From positions 87,617 through 151,616 of the forward strand of contig NZ_JADKYP010000011.1 of assembly GCF_015354405.1 (NCBI RefSeq): a stretch of 64,000 nt of DNA, read 5' to 3'. The DNA comes from Nocardia sp. BSTN01. Its GTDB lineage: Bacteria > Actinomycetota > Actinomycetes > Mycobacteriales > Mycobacteriaceae. Every line of letters starts with the position of its first letter. Position 1 is the first letter of the stretch. Made by a program: the position numbers and the translations under genes. This document shows, one piece after another, positions 9,676 through 19,846 of the stretch. Below the pieces are notes generated by a model. The model was not told where the DNA came from, ran no database searches, and saw nothing but the letters and a program-made list of their open reading frames with translations.

Positions 9676-10785
9676 TCAGCCGATATTGGCCGACATATCC
9701 GGGAGCATCCGGTAGACCTCGTCCTCCCAGTTGTGCCAGTTGTGCACACCCACGTTCGGGAAGTCGTAGGTGACGTTGCCGGCACCCAGGGTCATCATGC
9801 GTACCTGGAAGGCACGGGTGTTGGCCAGCGCCAACGCCTCCAGCGGCGACCCCTGGATGATGTCGAGCGGGGCGACCGCGTCCTGCGCCGACGGAATGCC
9901 GCTACCGGCCGCGACCCACAGTCGAGTGTTGTTGGCCTTCAATCGCGGCGCGAACACGAACGGATCCATCCGCAACCACTGCGGGCCCCACGGCGGTGCC
10001 ATCGCGTCGATGTTGTACCCACCGGCGCTCAGCATCGCCACGCGCATGGCCTCACGCATACCGGGCGCCGAGATGTTCAGGTAGCCCGAGAACGAGCCGG
10101 CGTAGCTGAACTGGTCCGGGTGGTACGCGGCCAGCGTCAGGGCGGCGCTACCACCCATCGACAGGCCGAAAACGCCGTTGCGGTGCGAGCTGAAGCCCAT
10201 CCGCGCGCTCAGGGCGTTGGGCAGATCCTGGGTGAGGAAGCTTTCCCACTTGTAGGTGTTGACCTTGCCCAGCGTCTCGTTGTAGTTCGAGGAACCGGTC
10301 ATCGCGGAGCCGGTCGAGGCCGAGCCGGACGAACCGACCGAACCGGTATCGATTCCGAAGAAGTTGCTCGGCGCGTTCCAGTCGGCGTAGAAGCTCGACG
10401 GACCGCCGACCGGCATCACCACGTTGATGTTGGCGTTGACCAACGCCGGGATGATGTTGGTTTCCTTCTCCCAGCCGCTGATGTCGCCCTGGGCGCGCAT
10501 ACCGTCGAGGGCGTACACCACCCGTCCGGTATTGCCGTCGGCCGCACGGAAGATGCGCGACTTGATCGGGCCCATCGACGAATCGACCCAGAAGTCGATA
10601 CCCGTCGGATTGAAGGCCGCGGCCGCATGCCCGGCCTCTGCCACCGACACCCCGAACGGCAGCAACGTCGCCAAAGCCACACCTACCGCGGACCGCTTGA
10701 GCCATCCGGTTCGATGAGGCGCCGACGGCTGCTGCGACCGTCTCCGACGTCTCTGCTGCACCCATCGCACAGTCACGCCTCGCAT
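9676..10785 (-). CDS. Mycolyltransferase (antigen 85 family)
   Basis: A 369-residue secreted antigen-85-type enzyme, first transcribed of the four. A long very basic start (QQRRRRRS, then KRSAVGVALATLLPFG) and an AAAAF cleavage region mark a signal peptide. The catalytic segment reads FGLSMGGSAAL and the His is in GVHNWHNW. A Ser/Gly/Thr-rich insertion (GSSGSASTGSAMTGSS) sits between the MPVGGPSSFYADW segment and YKWESF, in the same place as the shorter insertion in its closest paralogue. Start ATG 10785 is preceded by a GGACAGGG-like site. Each gene of this pair has its own terminator and a 180-370-bp upstream gap, so they are probably separately regulated rather than one operon. Confidence 0.92.
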   Translation of the reverse strand: MRGVTVRWVQQRRRRRSQQPSAPHRTGWLKRSAVGVALATLLPFGVSVAEAGHAAAAFNPTGIDFWVDSSMGPIKSRIFRAADGNTGRVVYALDGMRAQGDISGWEKETNIIPALVNANINVVMPVGGPSSFYADWNAPSNFFGIDTGSVGSSGSASTGSAMTGSSNYNETLGKVNTYKWESFLTQDLPNALSARMGFSSHRNGVFGLSMGGSAALTLAAYHPDQFSYAGSFSGYLNISAPGMREAMRVAMLSAGGYNIDAMAPPWGPQWLRMDPFVFAPRLKANNTRLWVAAGSGIPSAQDAVAPLDIIQGSPLEALALANTRAFQVRMMTLGAGNVTYDFPNVGVHNWHNWEDEVYRMLPDMSANIG

Positions 10786-10968
10786 ACCCTGTCCGGCCTT
10801 TCCCGTAGCGCGGCCCGTCCGACCGCTGTTCTTCTCTGCGAATGATCACCCGTGCGCATGCGGAAATGCGCCCCCGACGGACGTCCGTCACCGAGCGTAT
10901 CGTGAAATCGATACGTCGGCGTTATCAAACCGAGACTAATACACGACTTCTTCGTTGCCGTCGGCGGT

Positions 10969-12954
10969 CTAGTTCGGCACCGGAGGCGGTGTCGTCGGGT
11001 CCACCAGGTGGCAACGCTGGATCTCGTATTTGGGCACCCGGTCGATGCGGTACTTCGCGAAATGCAGCGACTGGATGATGTTGTGCTTGAACCGATCCCT
11101 GGTCAGCGGCGCTCGATAGGAGGCCAGCAGGTCCTGGGTGGCCGGGCACGACAGCGCGGTCCGCGCCTGGCGTACCCACTTCTCGTCGAGGAACCACGGC
11201 ATCCACGGATGCTGGTCGACCATACCGGTATCGACGATCACCCAGTCCGGATACAGGTTCTTGTCGTGTCCGATACGTCCGTCGGCCAGGCGGTCGGTAT
11301 GGGCGGCCAGCGGATAGGCCAAGCCCTCCTGGTCGATGACGCGCACGCTCAACGGGACGTTCATGCTGGTCATGCCCAGGTTGAGGAAGTAGACGGTGTG
11401 CCCGTACCCGCCGGGCGGAATCGGCAGCGGCGGCGGCGCGACGTACCACATCATGAACGACGGCGAGTTGATCAACAGTCCGCCGTCCGGCGTGGCGGCG
11501 ATGTCCTGCAGCATCGCCCGCATGCGCGGGTAGTCCAGGTAGTCCTCGGCCAGTACCGGATGGTCGTGCCCGCTGTTGAGCACGTAGTAGATCCGCTCGT
11601 CCACGATGCCCGAGGCGCTGATCTGCCCGCCCGAGGTGTCGGCGGTCGTATTGGCCGCGAACAGCGCCCAGCCGACCGTTCCCACCCAGGCGATCAGCGG
11701 CAGCGCGAACGACCACCGCAGCCATCCGGACCGTTCGCCGACCGGCAACCGGACCGGCAGCACCGACACCGGCAGCAGCAGGCAGAACAGCTGCGGCAGC
11801 AGCATGCGGCCATGCATGAAGTCGCCACCGACCCGCATGTTGAACAGCACGAGCAGCAGGCCGCCGCCGACCATCAGGGTCACCACCGCTGCCGGGGAGC
11901 GCAGCCATCGCCGCAGCCGGACCCATCGCCCGGCATCGGCGGCCGCGGTGGCGCCGCTCGTGCGCCGGCGCCGGCCGCGCAGCAGCACCGCGACCACCAC
12001 GACGAGGATCAGCAGCGGAATCCACAGGTAGTACGGGCCGATCAGATCCCACAGATATTTCAGGCCCTGACCCCATTTGGCGCCGCCGGCCTCCTTGGCC
12101 ACCGCGGTGTTCGGATAGGGCAGGCCGTAATAGCCCATGCGCCAGATCTGATAGCCGACCGGCACCGCGCCGCCGACCGCCACCAGCAGCGCGCGAATCA
12201 GCACCGGGCGCAACCGGATACGCGGCACCGGCGCGAAGAACAGCATGAGCAGGGCCAGACCACCGATGACGGTCATCTCCGGCCGGACCACCCAGCACAA
12301 ACCGGCCCAGAAGCCGGCCACGAGAAGGGGTGCCAGACGGGGCTTCTCGTCCTGACTCCAGCGCAGCAGCAACCACCACAGCACGCCGAGCCAGAAGATG
12401 ACCAGGCAGTTCTCCAGGCCCGAGGTGGCGTAGTCGCGGGCCGGCGGAACGGCGATGTAGACCAGTGCACCGGCGGGCAGCAGCAGTGTCGGCGCGGTGC
12501 CGGTGAACGGGCGCCACAGCCGCGCCGAACCCACCATGGCGAAGACGACCGCCAGCAGGGAAAGGGTCAGCGCGACAAACAAACTGACGTACTCGAGCCG
12601 GGCGTCGCTGACCCAGCTGAAGAACCAGATCACATAGGTCCAGGCCGCGCTGGTGTTGGTCTCCACCCGCTCGCCGGCGTTGAAGACCGGGCCGTTTCCG
12701 GCCAGCAGATTGCGCACGGTGCGCAGGACGATCAGGCCGTCGTCGGCGATCCAGCGCCGTTGCCAGGCACCGATACCGAACAACACGACGGTGACGAGCA
12801 CCCCACCGACGAATACCGTGCGGGAGAGCACCGAAAAGCGGCGCGCGGCATCGCCGTCGCGCTGTAGTGCGCGATCGGACGACTCCGCGTCTGCCCCCTC
12901 CCCGTGTTCGTCTCCCGCTACCAGCATCTCGTCAGGTGAGATAGACAGCGACAC
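10969..12954 (-). CDS. aftB: Terminal beta-(1->2)-arabinofuranosyltransferase AftB
   Basis: AftB adds the terminal beta-1,2-arabinofuranose residues of arabinan, using decaprenyl-phosphoryl-arabinose, at the outer face of the membrane. The 661-residue protein has a hydrophilic N-terminus, about nine to ten membrane helices through residue 440, and a soluble extracytoplasmic C-terminal domain. The GT-C signature Asp pair is in WIADDG (residues 71-72), right after the first helix. GTG 12954 has GGAG six bases before it and overlaps the 3' end of ubiA by 23 bp; ATG 12927 is an alternative. Order glf-glfT2-PAP2-ubiA-aftB matches the conserved corynebacterial arabinogalactan cluster. Confidence 0.93.
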   Translation of the reverse strand: MSLSISPDEMLVAGDEHGEGADAESSDRALQRDGDAARRFSVLSRTVFVGGVLVTVVLFGIGAWQRRWIADDGLIVLRTVRNLLAGNGPVFNAGERVETNTSAAWTYVIWFFSWVSDARLEYVSLFVALTLSLLAVVFAMVGSARLWRPFTGTAPTLLLPAGALVYIAVPPARDYATSGLENCLVIFWLGVLWWLLLRWSQDEKPRLAPLLVAGFWAGLCWVVRPEMTVIGGLALLMLFFAPVPRIRLRPVLIRALLVAVGGAVPVGYQIWRMGYYGLPYPNTAVAKEAGGAKWGQGLKYLWDLIGPYYLWIPLLILVVVVAVLLRGRRRRTSGATAAADAGRWVRLRRWLRSPAAVVTLMVGGGLLLVLFNMRVGGDFMHGRMLLPQLFCLLLPVSVLPVRLPVGERSGWLRWSFALPLIAWVGTVGWALFAANTTADTSGGQISASGIVDERIYYVLNSGHDHPVLAEDYLDYPRMRAMLQDIAATPDGGLLINSPSFMMWYVAPPPLPIPPGGYGHTVYFLNLGMTSMNVPLSVRVIDQEGLAYPLAAHTDRLADGRIGHDKNLYPDWVIVDTGMVDQHPWMPWFLDEKWVRQARTALSCPATQDLLASYRAPLTRDRFKHNIIQSLHFAKYRIDRVPKYEIQRCHLVDPTTPPPVPN

Positions 12955-13879
12955 CTACCGCTCCGATCCAGGCGATGGCCAGGAGCTGCAATATGCGATC
13001 CCCCAGCGCGATCTCTTCGGGTTCCCCGGCCTCGCCGCCATCGACGTCGACCGCGTAGCGCAGGACTGCGATGGTAAACGGAATCATCGAGATCGCGAAC
13101 CACTGGGTGTGCTTGTGATCGGTTTCGAAGGCCCACAGCCCGTAGAAGACCACCACCGCGGTGGCCGACAGGGTCCAGATGAAGCGCAGGTAGGTAGGTG
13201 TGTAGTACTGCAGCGACTTGCGGATCTTGGCGCCGGTGTCGAGCGCGATCTTCAACTCCGCGTAGCGCTTACCCGCCGCCATGAACAGCGAGCCGAAGGC
13301 CATGATCAGCAGGAACCACTGCGAGAGCCGGATATCGGCGGCCGCGCCACCGGCGACCGCGCGCAGCAGGAAGCCCGAGGACACGATGCAGATGTCGAGC
13401 ACCGCTTGGTGTTTCAGGCCGAAGCAGTAGGCCAGCTGAATGCCGATGTAGACCGCCATCACGACGGCCAGATGCCAGGACGCCAGGAACGACACCGCGA
13501 TCGAGCCGACCAGCAGCACCGAAGAGAGCGAGTACGCCAGGTTCACCGGCACGATGCCGGCCGCGATGGGCCGGAACCGCTTGGTGGGGTGGGCGCGGTC
13601 GGCCTCGACGTCGAGCGCGTCGTTGACCAGGTAGATCCCCGAGGCCGCCATGCAGAACACGACGAACGCGATCGCGATATGGGCGACCACGGTCGCATCC
13701 GCCAGCACGTACGCACCGGAGGCCGCGTCCTTACCGGCGGCCAGCGGCGCCGCCAGCACGAGGACGTTCTTCACCCACTGCCGTGGCCGCACGGCCTTGA
13801 CGATTCCGCCGGCCAGCGTCTTCGGCGGACCCTTGAGGACGGCTTCGTCGAGGTCGGTGCCGGTCGGCTCTTCACTCAT
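12932..13879 (-). CDS. ubiA: Decaprenyl-phosphate phosphoribosyltransferase (DPPR synthase) UbiA
   Basis: This UbiA-superfamily membrane enzyme transfers phosphoribose from PRPP to decaprenyl phosphate, the first committed step toward the arabinose donor DPA. The 315-residue sequence has the RPRQWVKN start of the first helix, the Asp-rich NDALDVEADRAH motif (about residues 86-97) and around eight to nine helices. The open frame can start at GTG 13909, but ATG 13879, two bases past the PAP2 stop, gives an N-terminus (MSEE...) like the mycobacterial one as I remember it. Tight packing with the phosphatase gene upstream fits their successive roles in DPA synthesis. Confidence 0.92.
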   Translation of the reverse strand: MSEEPTGTDLDEAVLKGPPKTLAGGIVKAVRPRQWVKNVLVLAAPLAAGKDAASGAYVLADATVVAHIAIAFVVFCMAASGIYLVNDALDVEADRAHPTKRFRPIAAGIVPVNLAYSLSSVLLVGSIAVSFLASWHLAVVMAVYIGIQLAYCFGLKHQAVLDICIVSSGFLLRAVAGGAAADIRLSQWFLLIMAFGSLFMAAGKRYAELKIALDTGAKIRKSLQYYTPTYLRFIWTLSATAVVVFYGLWAFETDHKHTQWFAISMIPFTIAVLRYAVDVDGGEAGEPEEIALGDRILQLLAIAWIGAVGVAVYLT

Positions 13880-13880
13880 A

Positions 13881-14480
13881 TCAGCGAGGGTTCTTTCCTG
13901 TGCGGTCACTGGCGAATCTCTTTTCGGCGGCTAGCACGGCTGCGGCGGATGCCGCACCCAGAGCGGATCCGGCGAGCACGTCGGAGGGATAGTGCACTCC
14001 CAGAACGACCCGGGAGAGCAGCATCGGCGGCACGAGCACCGCAGGCAAGGGTAGCCCGGTCAACTTCCCGAGCAACACGGCCGCCGCCGTCGTGGAGGTG
14101 GCGTGCGAGGACGGAAAGCTCAGTTTGCTCGGCGTGGACACGTTGACCTGCACCGATGGATCGTGCGGGCGCGGGCGCCGGACGATGCGCTTGATGACGA
14201 CCGAGGCGGCGTGCGCCCCGAAGGCGCCGACCGCGACTCCGGCCCACTGGCGCCGGCGCGACTTGTCGACCAGTGCCCCGGCGGCGCCGATGGCCATCCA
14301 GCCGAGCGCGTGCTCACCGAAGTGCGACATTCCGCGCGCGGCCTTGATCACCGGCGGCGTGCCGATGGCGCCCTGCACGGCGTTGAGGATCTTGACCTCC
14401 GCGGGCTTGGACACCTCGGGGTCCGCCACCACCTGCAGATGCGGGGCGCCTGCCGGATCGGAGGAGGCTGGGGCGGTCAT
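13881..14480 (-). CDS. PAP2-family phosphatase (Rv3807c type, probable DPPR phosphatase)
   Basis: A 199-residue membrane phosphatase with the three PAP2 signature motifs in order: KRIVRRPRP, PSSHAT and SRVVLGVHYPSD, between about five hydrophobic segments. Family members remove phosphate from lipid phosphates. Between glfT2 and ubiA, the position of M. tuberculosis Rv3807c, it is the natural candidate to dephosphorylate decaprenylphosphoryl-5-phosphoribose made by UbiA. ATG 14480 overlaps the glfT2 stop (ATGA), implying translational coupling. Family assignment is firm; the substrate is inferred from context. Confidence 0.88.
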   Translation of the reverse strand: MTAPASSDPAGAPHLQVVADPEVSKPAEVKILNAVQGAIGTPPVIKAARGMSHFGEHALGWMAIGAAGALVDKSRRRQWAGVAVGAFGAHAASVVIKRIVRRPRPHDPSVQVNVSTPSKLSFPSSHATSTTAAAVLLGKLTGLPLPAVLVPPMLLSRVVLGVHYPSDVLAGSALGAASAAAVLAAEKRFASDRTGKNPR

Positions 14481-16408
14481 TTGTCCTCACTAGGGTTGAT
14501 TCCGAACGCGTTCTCCCAGGCCGCCGTGCTGGTCAAGCGGGCGTGTGCGGCACGGTAGCGCTCCCGCAGCTCCGGGAATCGGGCGGCCAGTTCCCGGCGC
14601 AACCGCATCGCCTCGGCGAACAGCTCCCGGGCCTGACGCGGATCACGCTTGCGGTACACCACACCACGCCCGTCGGCTGTGGTCACGGTAACCCCGTCGA
14701 CCTGCGAGAGCAGGAACCAACGCGCGTCCAGGGTCGGGACGTTCAACTGCGGGCGGTCGTGATGTTCGGTCTTGGCCTTGCGCAGGTTGTGCACCACGCC
14801 CTTGCCGAGCCGGACGACCTTCGCCAGCGGATTCGACGGTTCACCGACCGCACCCACATCGGCGCCGCTGGGCAGCGGCAGGTCCGTCGAGGAGCCGACG
14901 ATCACCGCGTCGGGGAATTCCTTCCGCATCGTGGCGACCTGCCCCAGTGCGGTGGGCAGCAGTTCGAACAGCTTGTCCGGCCCGGCGAGGAAATCGCGAA
15001 TCGCCTGATTCTGAATGGCGACCGTCGAATATTCCAGGCACAGCAGATGTTTCAACGTCGCCTTGACCGTGTTCACGATCATCGGGCGGCCGTCGTTGCC
15101 GAGGTGCAGAGCCGCGACCACCAGACGATTGCGCAGGTGGAAGTAGGCCTGCCAGTCGATGGCGTCGTCCTTGTCGCTCCACGCCATGTGCCAGACCGCC
15201 GCACCCGGCAGCGTGACCGTCGGATAACCGGACGCCCGGGCGCGCAGCCCGTATTCCACGTCGTCCCACTTCAGGAACAGCGGCAGCGGCTGCCCGATCT
15301 GCTCGGCCACCACGCGCGGGATCACGCAGGTCCACCAGCCGTTGAAATCGACATCGATGCGCCGGTGCAGCAGTTTGGAATTGTCGCGGTCGCGCAGCGG
15401 ATACTTCGAGAAGTCGTGGTCGTATTCGACATTCGGCGCCGCGGTCCACATCCAGATTCCGCGGTCGACCACCTCGCCCATGGTGTGCAGATGCGAGCGC
15501 TCCTGCAGATTCAGCATCTGCCCGCCCACCAGCGTGGGGGTGCGGGAGAAACGGGCGAACGCCAGTGCGCGCAGAATGCAGTCCGGCTCGATCTCGATAT
15601 CGTCGTCCATGTAGACGATGTATTGCGCGTCCGTGGTTTTCAGCGCCTCGTACATGACGCGGCTGTAACCGCCGGAACCGCCGAGATTCGGCTGATCGTG
15701 AATCGCGAGGCGATCGCCGAGAACCGCGGCAGCCTCGGCGAATCCGGGTTCGTCGACGGCCTTGCGATTGCCCTGATCGGGAATGATCACGGCCGTGATC
15801 TTCTCCAGTACCAGCGGATCGGAGCCGAGGGCCGCGAGGGTGTTCACACAGTCGGTGGGCCGGTTGAAGGTCGGCATGCCCACCGCGATGCTGCCCTCAC
15901 CGGGCGCCTCGATCGGCGCGTACCAACCGCCGCTGCGCAATTCGACCGCGGAATCGGTGGTGATGTCGAACCAGATCCAGCCGCCGTCCTCGAACGGCGC
16001 CAGCTCGACCTCGAATTCGACGGTGGTGACATCGGCCGGTGCGGTCGTCGCGAATTCGTTACCGCGCACATGGATTCGGGAACCGTCGGCCTTGGAGCGG
16101 TAGACGTCCACCCGGCCGTGCCCGGACAGGTCCAGGCGCAGCACCACCGATTCCAGAATGGTCCAGCGCCGCCAGTAACTGGCCGGGACCGCGTTGAAAT
16201 AGGTGCAGAACGACACTTCGGATTCGGCGCCGATGGAGAGCGAGGTGCGCGTGGGAGCATGAGCGCGGCGAGCATTCGTCGCCGATTCCTCCAGATACAG
16301 CGTCCGCACATCCAGCGGCTCGCCGGGGCGAGGCAGAATGATGCGCTGCAGCAGGGATTTCGCGCGGGTCTCGGTGCTCATATCCTCGAGGGTCACTTGT
16401 GCGGTCAT
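14477..16408 (-). CDS. glfT2: Galactofuranosyltransferase GlfT2
   Basis: GlfT2 polymerises the galactan backbone, alternating beta-1,5 and beta-1,6 links with UDP-galactofuranose on the lipid-linked primer at the inner membrane face. The 643-residue protein has an N-terminal beta-sandwich, then the GT-A domain with VGMPTFNRP at its start, the metal-binding DDD in YMDDDIEIEPD (about 268-270), the catalytic WDD in LKWDDVEYGLRA, and the WHMAW histidine. Start ATG 16408 is chosen because AGGAAG sits four bases upstream; the frame extends 12 codons further. It follows glf, which supplies the sugar donor, with a gap of 37 bp. Confidence 0.96.
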   Translation of the reverse strand: MTAQVTLEDMSTETRAKSLLQRIILPRPGEPLDVRTLYLEESATNARRAHAPTRTSLSIGAESEVSFCTYFNAVPASYWRRWTILESVVLRLDLSGHGRVDVYRSKADGSRIHVRGNEFATTAPADVTTVEFEVELAPFEDGGWIWFDITTDSAVELRSGGWYAPIEAPGEGSIAVGMPTFNRPTDCVNTLAALGSDPLVLEKITAVIIPDQGNRKAVDEPGFAEAAAVLGDRLAIHDQPNLGGSGGYSRVMYEALKTTDAQYIVYMDDDIEIEPDCILRALAFARFSRTPTLVGGQMLNLQERSHLHTMGEVVDRGIWMWTAAPNVEYDHDFSKYPLRDRDNSKLLHRRIDVDFNGWWTCVIPRVVAEQIGQPLPLFLKWDDVEYGLRARASGYPTVTLPGAAVWHMAWSDKDDAIDWQAYFHLRNRLVVAALHLGNDGRPMIVNTVKATLKHLLCLEYSTVAIQNQAIRDFLAGPDKLFELLPTALGQVATMRKEFPDAVIVGSSTDLPLPSGADVGAVGEPSNPLAKVVRLGKGVVHNLRKAKTEHHDRPQLNVPTLDARWFLLSQVDGVTVTTADGRGVVYRKRDPRQARELFAEAMRLRRELAARFPELRERYRAAHARLTSTAAWENAFGINPSEDK

Positions 16409-16445
16409 TTCACTTCCTGCATCCGCGGTACGGGCCGGTGGCACA

Positions 16446-17717
<1,272 letters not shown>

Positions 17718-17903
17718 TCACGGCCGTGCGCGGACCGGGACGGGTAGCGGAATATCGCCGCGGGGGCCCGGACAGTGTTCACCGCACGGTCACCGGCCGG
17801 TCGATGACCGCCGTCCGAGCCCCCCGGTGGACCCGGCCGGGAGGCATGCGGCGAACGCGACCGGATGTCTGCGGAGGCGACACCGGCGCGGTCGTCCGGT
17901 CAC

Positions 17904-18413
17904 TCAGTAATAGGGGTATACAGGGGCCGGTGGAACGTGAGTTTTCACAGTTCGGGCGGCGATCCACCGTCCGGTCGAGCTCATCGCGGCGCACACGAGC
18001 GTGGGGAGCTCGACCGCGAAGAGGAGCGCGAGCATCACAGCGAACCCCAGCACATCGGACTTCTCGACGCCGCCCCCGATCGCGGCGACGACCGGGAAAA
18101 CGGGGACTACCAGCATCACCAGTGATGTCACAGCGACGACGACGAATCGTCCGGACTTTCGCCGGCACAGCAGAAGTATCGCGCCGACGAGAAACAGCGA
18201 GGACAGCGAGCCGAAGATGATCAAGGCGACGAGATCCTCCGTCGAGCCGTCTCCGCTCCGGCGATCCTGGCGGGTCGCGATCGCCCCGAGGATGGAGAAC
18301 ACGGTCAACGCGATGCCCTGCAACAGCGCCGATACCCCCGCGGTGATCGCCGTTCCGCCGCCCGGCTTCGGTGGTGGCGGGGCGTAGGCGGGCTGCATAT
18401 ACGGATACGCCAC
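17904..18413 (-). CDS. Small membrane protein with proline/tyrosine-rich ends
   Basis: A 169-residue protein of unknown function. It opens with a Tyr/Pro-rich tail (MAYPYMQPAYAPPPPKPGG), then has four hydrophobic segments (about 22-45, 62-83, 88-112, 118-145), and closes with PPAPVYPYY. The conserved GGGTAITAGVSALLQG start of the first helix is shared with the neighbouring gene, so they are paralogues. Start GTG 18413; 10 bp separates it from the gene upstream, suggesting one operon. In the M. tuberculosis order I recall, the exported protein Erp lies between glf and the amidase, but there is no PGLTS repeat here and I do not equate them. Confidence 0.7.
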   Translation of the reverse strand: MAYPYMQPAYAPPPPKPGGGTAITAGVSALLQGIALTVFSILGAIATRQDRRSGDGSTEDLVALIIFGSLSSLFLVGAILLLCRRKSGRFVVVAVTSLVMLVVPVFPVVAAIGGGVEKSDVLGFAVMLALLFAVELPTLVCAAMSSTGRWIAARTVKTHVPPAPVYPYY

Positions 18414-18423
18414 GTCCGCCTTC

Positions 18424-19026
18424 TCAGTACGGATACGGAGGCTGGCCGTAGTACGCGGCGGGCGGATAGGCGGGCGTGCCCACGCCGCACCACCGCTTCG
18501 CCGAACCGGACAGCGTCAGGCTCAACATCAGCACCGCGAACAGCAGTCCGACGATTCCGCCGATCGATGCGGCGGGTACGCCGTTGGCCAGTGCCATCAC
18601 GATCCCCGCGAGACCACCGAGCAGTCCGAGCGAGGACAGCACGACCAGCATCACCCGCCCGGCATTCTTGTGGTTCATCAGCATGATCCCGCCGACGGCC
18701 CACAGCAGCGCGATCAGGCCGTCGACCGCGGCCATGATGTAGAAGATGTCGGCCGAACCGCTGCTGTGCGAACGGTAGGAGCCGTAGGAGTGGCTCACAC
18801 TGTCGGCCGCACTGAGCAATCCGATGATTCCGAACGCGGCCAGCAGCGCCAGCAGGAGCGCGAAGACTCCCGCGGTGATCGCCGCGCCCCCGCTCGGGCG
18901 CGGCTCCTGATAACCGTAGGGCGCATAGCCCGGCGCCGGATATCCCGCGGGCGGATACCCGGGCGGCGGATAGCCCGCCGGCGGATAGCCGTTACCCCCG
19001 TAGCCGGGCCCGTACGGATAGCTCAT
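18424..19026 (-). CDS. Membrane protein with GYPP-repeat N-terminus
   Basis: A 200-residue protein with about five tandem GYPxxGYP-type units in its first 45 residues, then a GGAAITAGVFALLLALL helix start and four hydrophobic segments, ending PPAAYYGQPPYPY. It is a paralogue of the gene downstream. Such Pro/Gly/Tyr-rich cytoplasmic tails on four-helix proteins are frequent in actinobacteria, and no enzymatic motif is visible. Start ATG 19026 has GGGGGAGG upstream. Function unknown; the tail could promote self-association or bind partner proteins, but the sequence does not prove it. Confidence 0.72.
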   Translation of the reverse strand: MSYPYGPGYGGNGYPPAGYPPPGYPPAGYPAPGYAPYGYQEPRPSGGAAITAGVFALLLALLAAFGIIGLLSAADSVSHSYGSYRSHSSGSADIFYIMAAVDGLIALLWAVGGIMLMNHKNAGRVMLVVLSSLGLLGGLAGIVMALANGVPAASIGGIVGLLFAVLMLSLTLSGSAKRWCGVGTPAYPPAAYYGQPPYPY

Positions 19027-19204
19027 CGGCCTCCCCCTTCTCTCGGGCAGGCACTCTACCGCCTGCCGACGACGTCGGTACGAGGTGAACCCGCATCACG
19101 GGGAAAGCCGGCTCACCGGATGTCATCTATCGTCGCCGGGGCGGTTGGCTGATCCTTATGGACGGGATAAGGCCCTGTCCGAGAACGCGCTTCGGTCCGG
19201 TGAT

Positions 19205-19840
19205 TCAGTAGGCGACGGTGAAGCGAGTGCGGGTGTGGCGCTGCTCCTCGGCCTCGTCGAGGAGGGCGACGGCGAGGTCTTCCATCGAGATGTAGGAGGT
19301 GCCCGTGCTGTCGGTGACCAGTTCGTCGGCGCCGACCCGGTAGGTTCCGCGGCGTTCGCCGGGCTCGAGCAGGGCGGGTGGGCTGAGATAGGTCCAGTCG
19401 ACATCGGTTGTCGCGCTGCGGAACACCTCTCGTTGCGCGTGGCAGGCCAGGGCGATCGGACGCCAGTCCGGCGGGAAGTCGGGCCGTTGCATGACGGTCG
19501 TGCCGGTGCCGGGCACGACCAGATCCCCCGCGCCGCCGACGACCAGCAGGCGAATTCCGGTGCCGCGCAATCCGTCCAGCAGTGCCGCGGCCACGTCCGC
19601 CAATTCGTGCTCGCGCCCGGGTCGCGGCCGAGTCGCGCTGATGACCACATCGCTACCGGCGGCGACGTCCTTCACCTGAGCCGGATCGGTGGCGTCGGCG
19701 GTGCGGAAGCTCGCCGCGGCGCGCAGGTCGTCGGACCGCTCGCCGCGGCCGACGGCGGTGACCTCGTGGCCGCGCGACAGCGCCTCGCGCACGATGCGAC
19801 TGCCCGCGCTGCCCGCCGCTCCGAAAACGGTGATACGCAT
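19205..19840 (-). CDS. NAD(P)-binding oxidoreductase (NmrA/atypical SDR type)
   Basis: A 211-residue Rossmann protein with the dinucleotide motif VFGAAGSAGSR at residues 5-15 and a basic residue soon after (VGRGER), favouring NADPH. The middle has LLVVGGAGDLVVPG and the C-terminal half DWTYLSPPALLEPGERRGTYR, typical of the YwnB/BVR-like atypical SDR group, which lacks the YxxxK pair. Substrate unknown. It sits seven bases after the exporter gene and behind a MarR-controlled divergent promoter, so it is probably induced together with the exporter and may deal with a reactive or electrophilic compound; that is inference. Confidence 0.82.
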   Translation of the reverse strand: MRITVFGAAGSAGSRIVREALSRGHEVTAVGRGERSDDLRAAASFRTADATDPAQVKDVAAGSDVVISATRPRPGREHELADVAAALLDGLRGTGIRLLVVGGAGDLVVPGTGTTVMQRPDFPPDWRPIALACHAQREVFRSATTDVDWTYLSPPALLEPGERRGTYRVGADELVTDSTGTSYISMEDLAVALLDEAEEQRHTRTRFTVAY

Positions 19841-19846
19841 GGTTTT

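Noticed and set aside
10786-10968. Possible small gene between the fourth mycolyltransferase and aftB
   Set aside because: No frame with a start, ribosome site and recognisable protein; it is the promoter region of the minus-strand mycolyltransferase gene.
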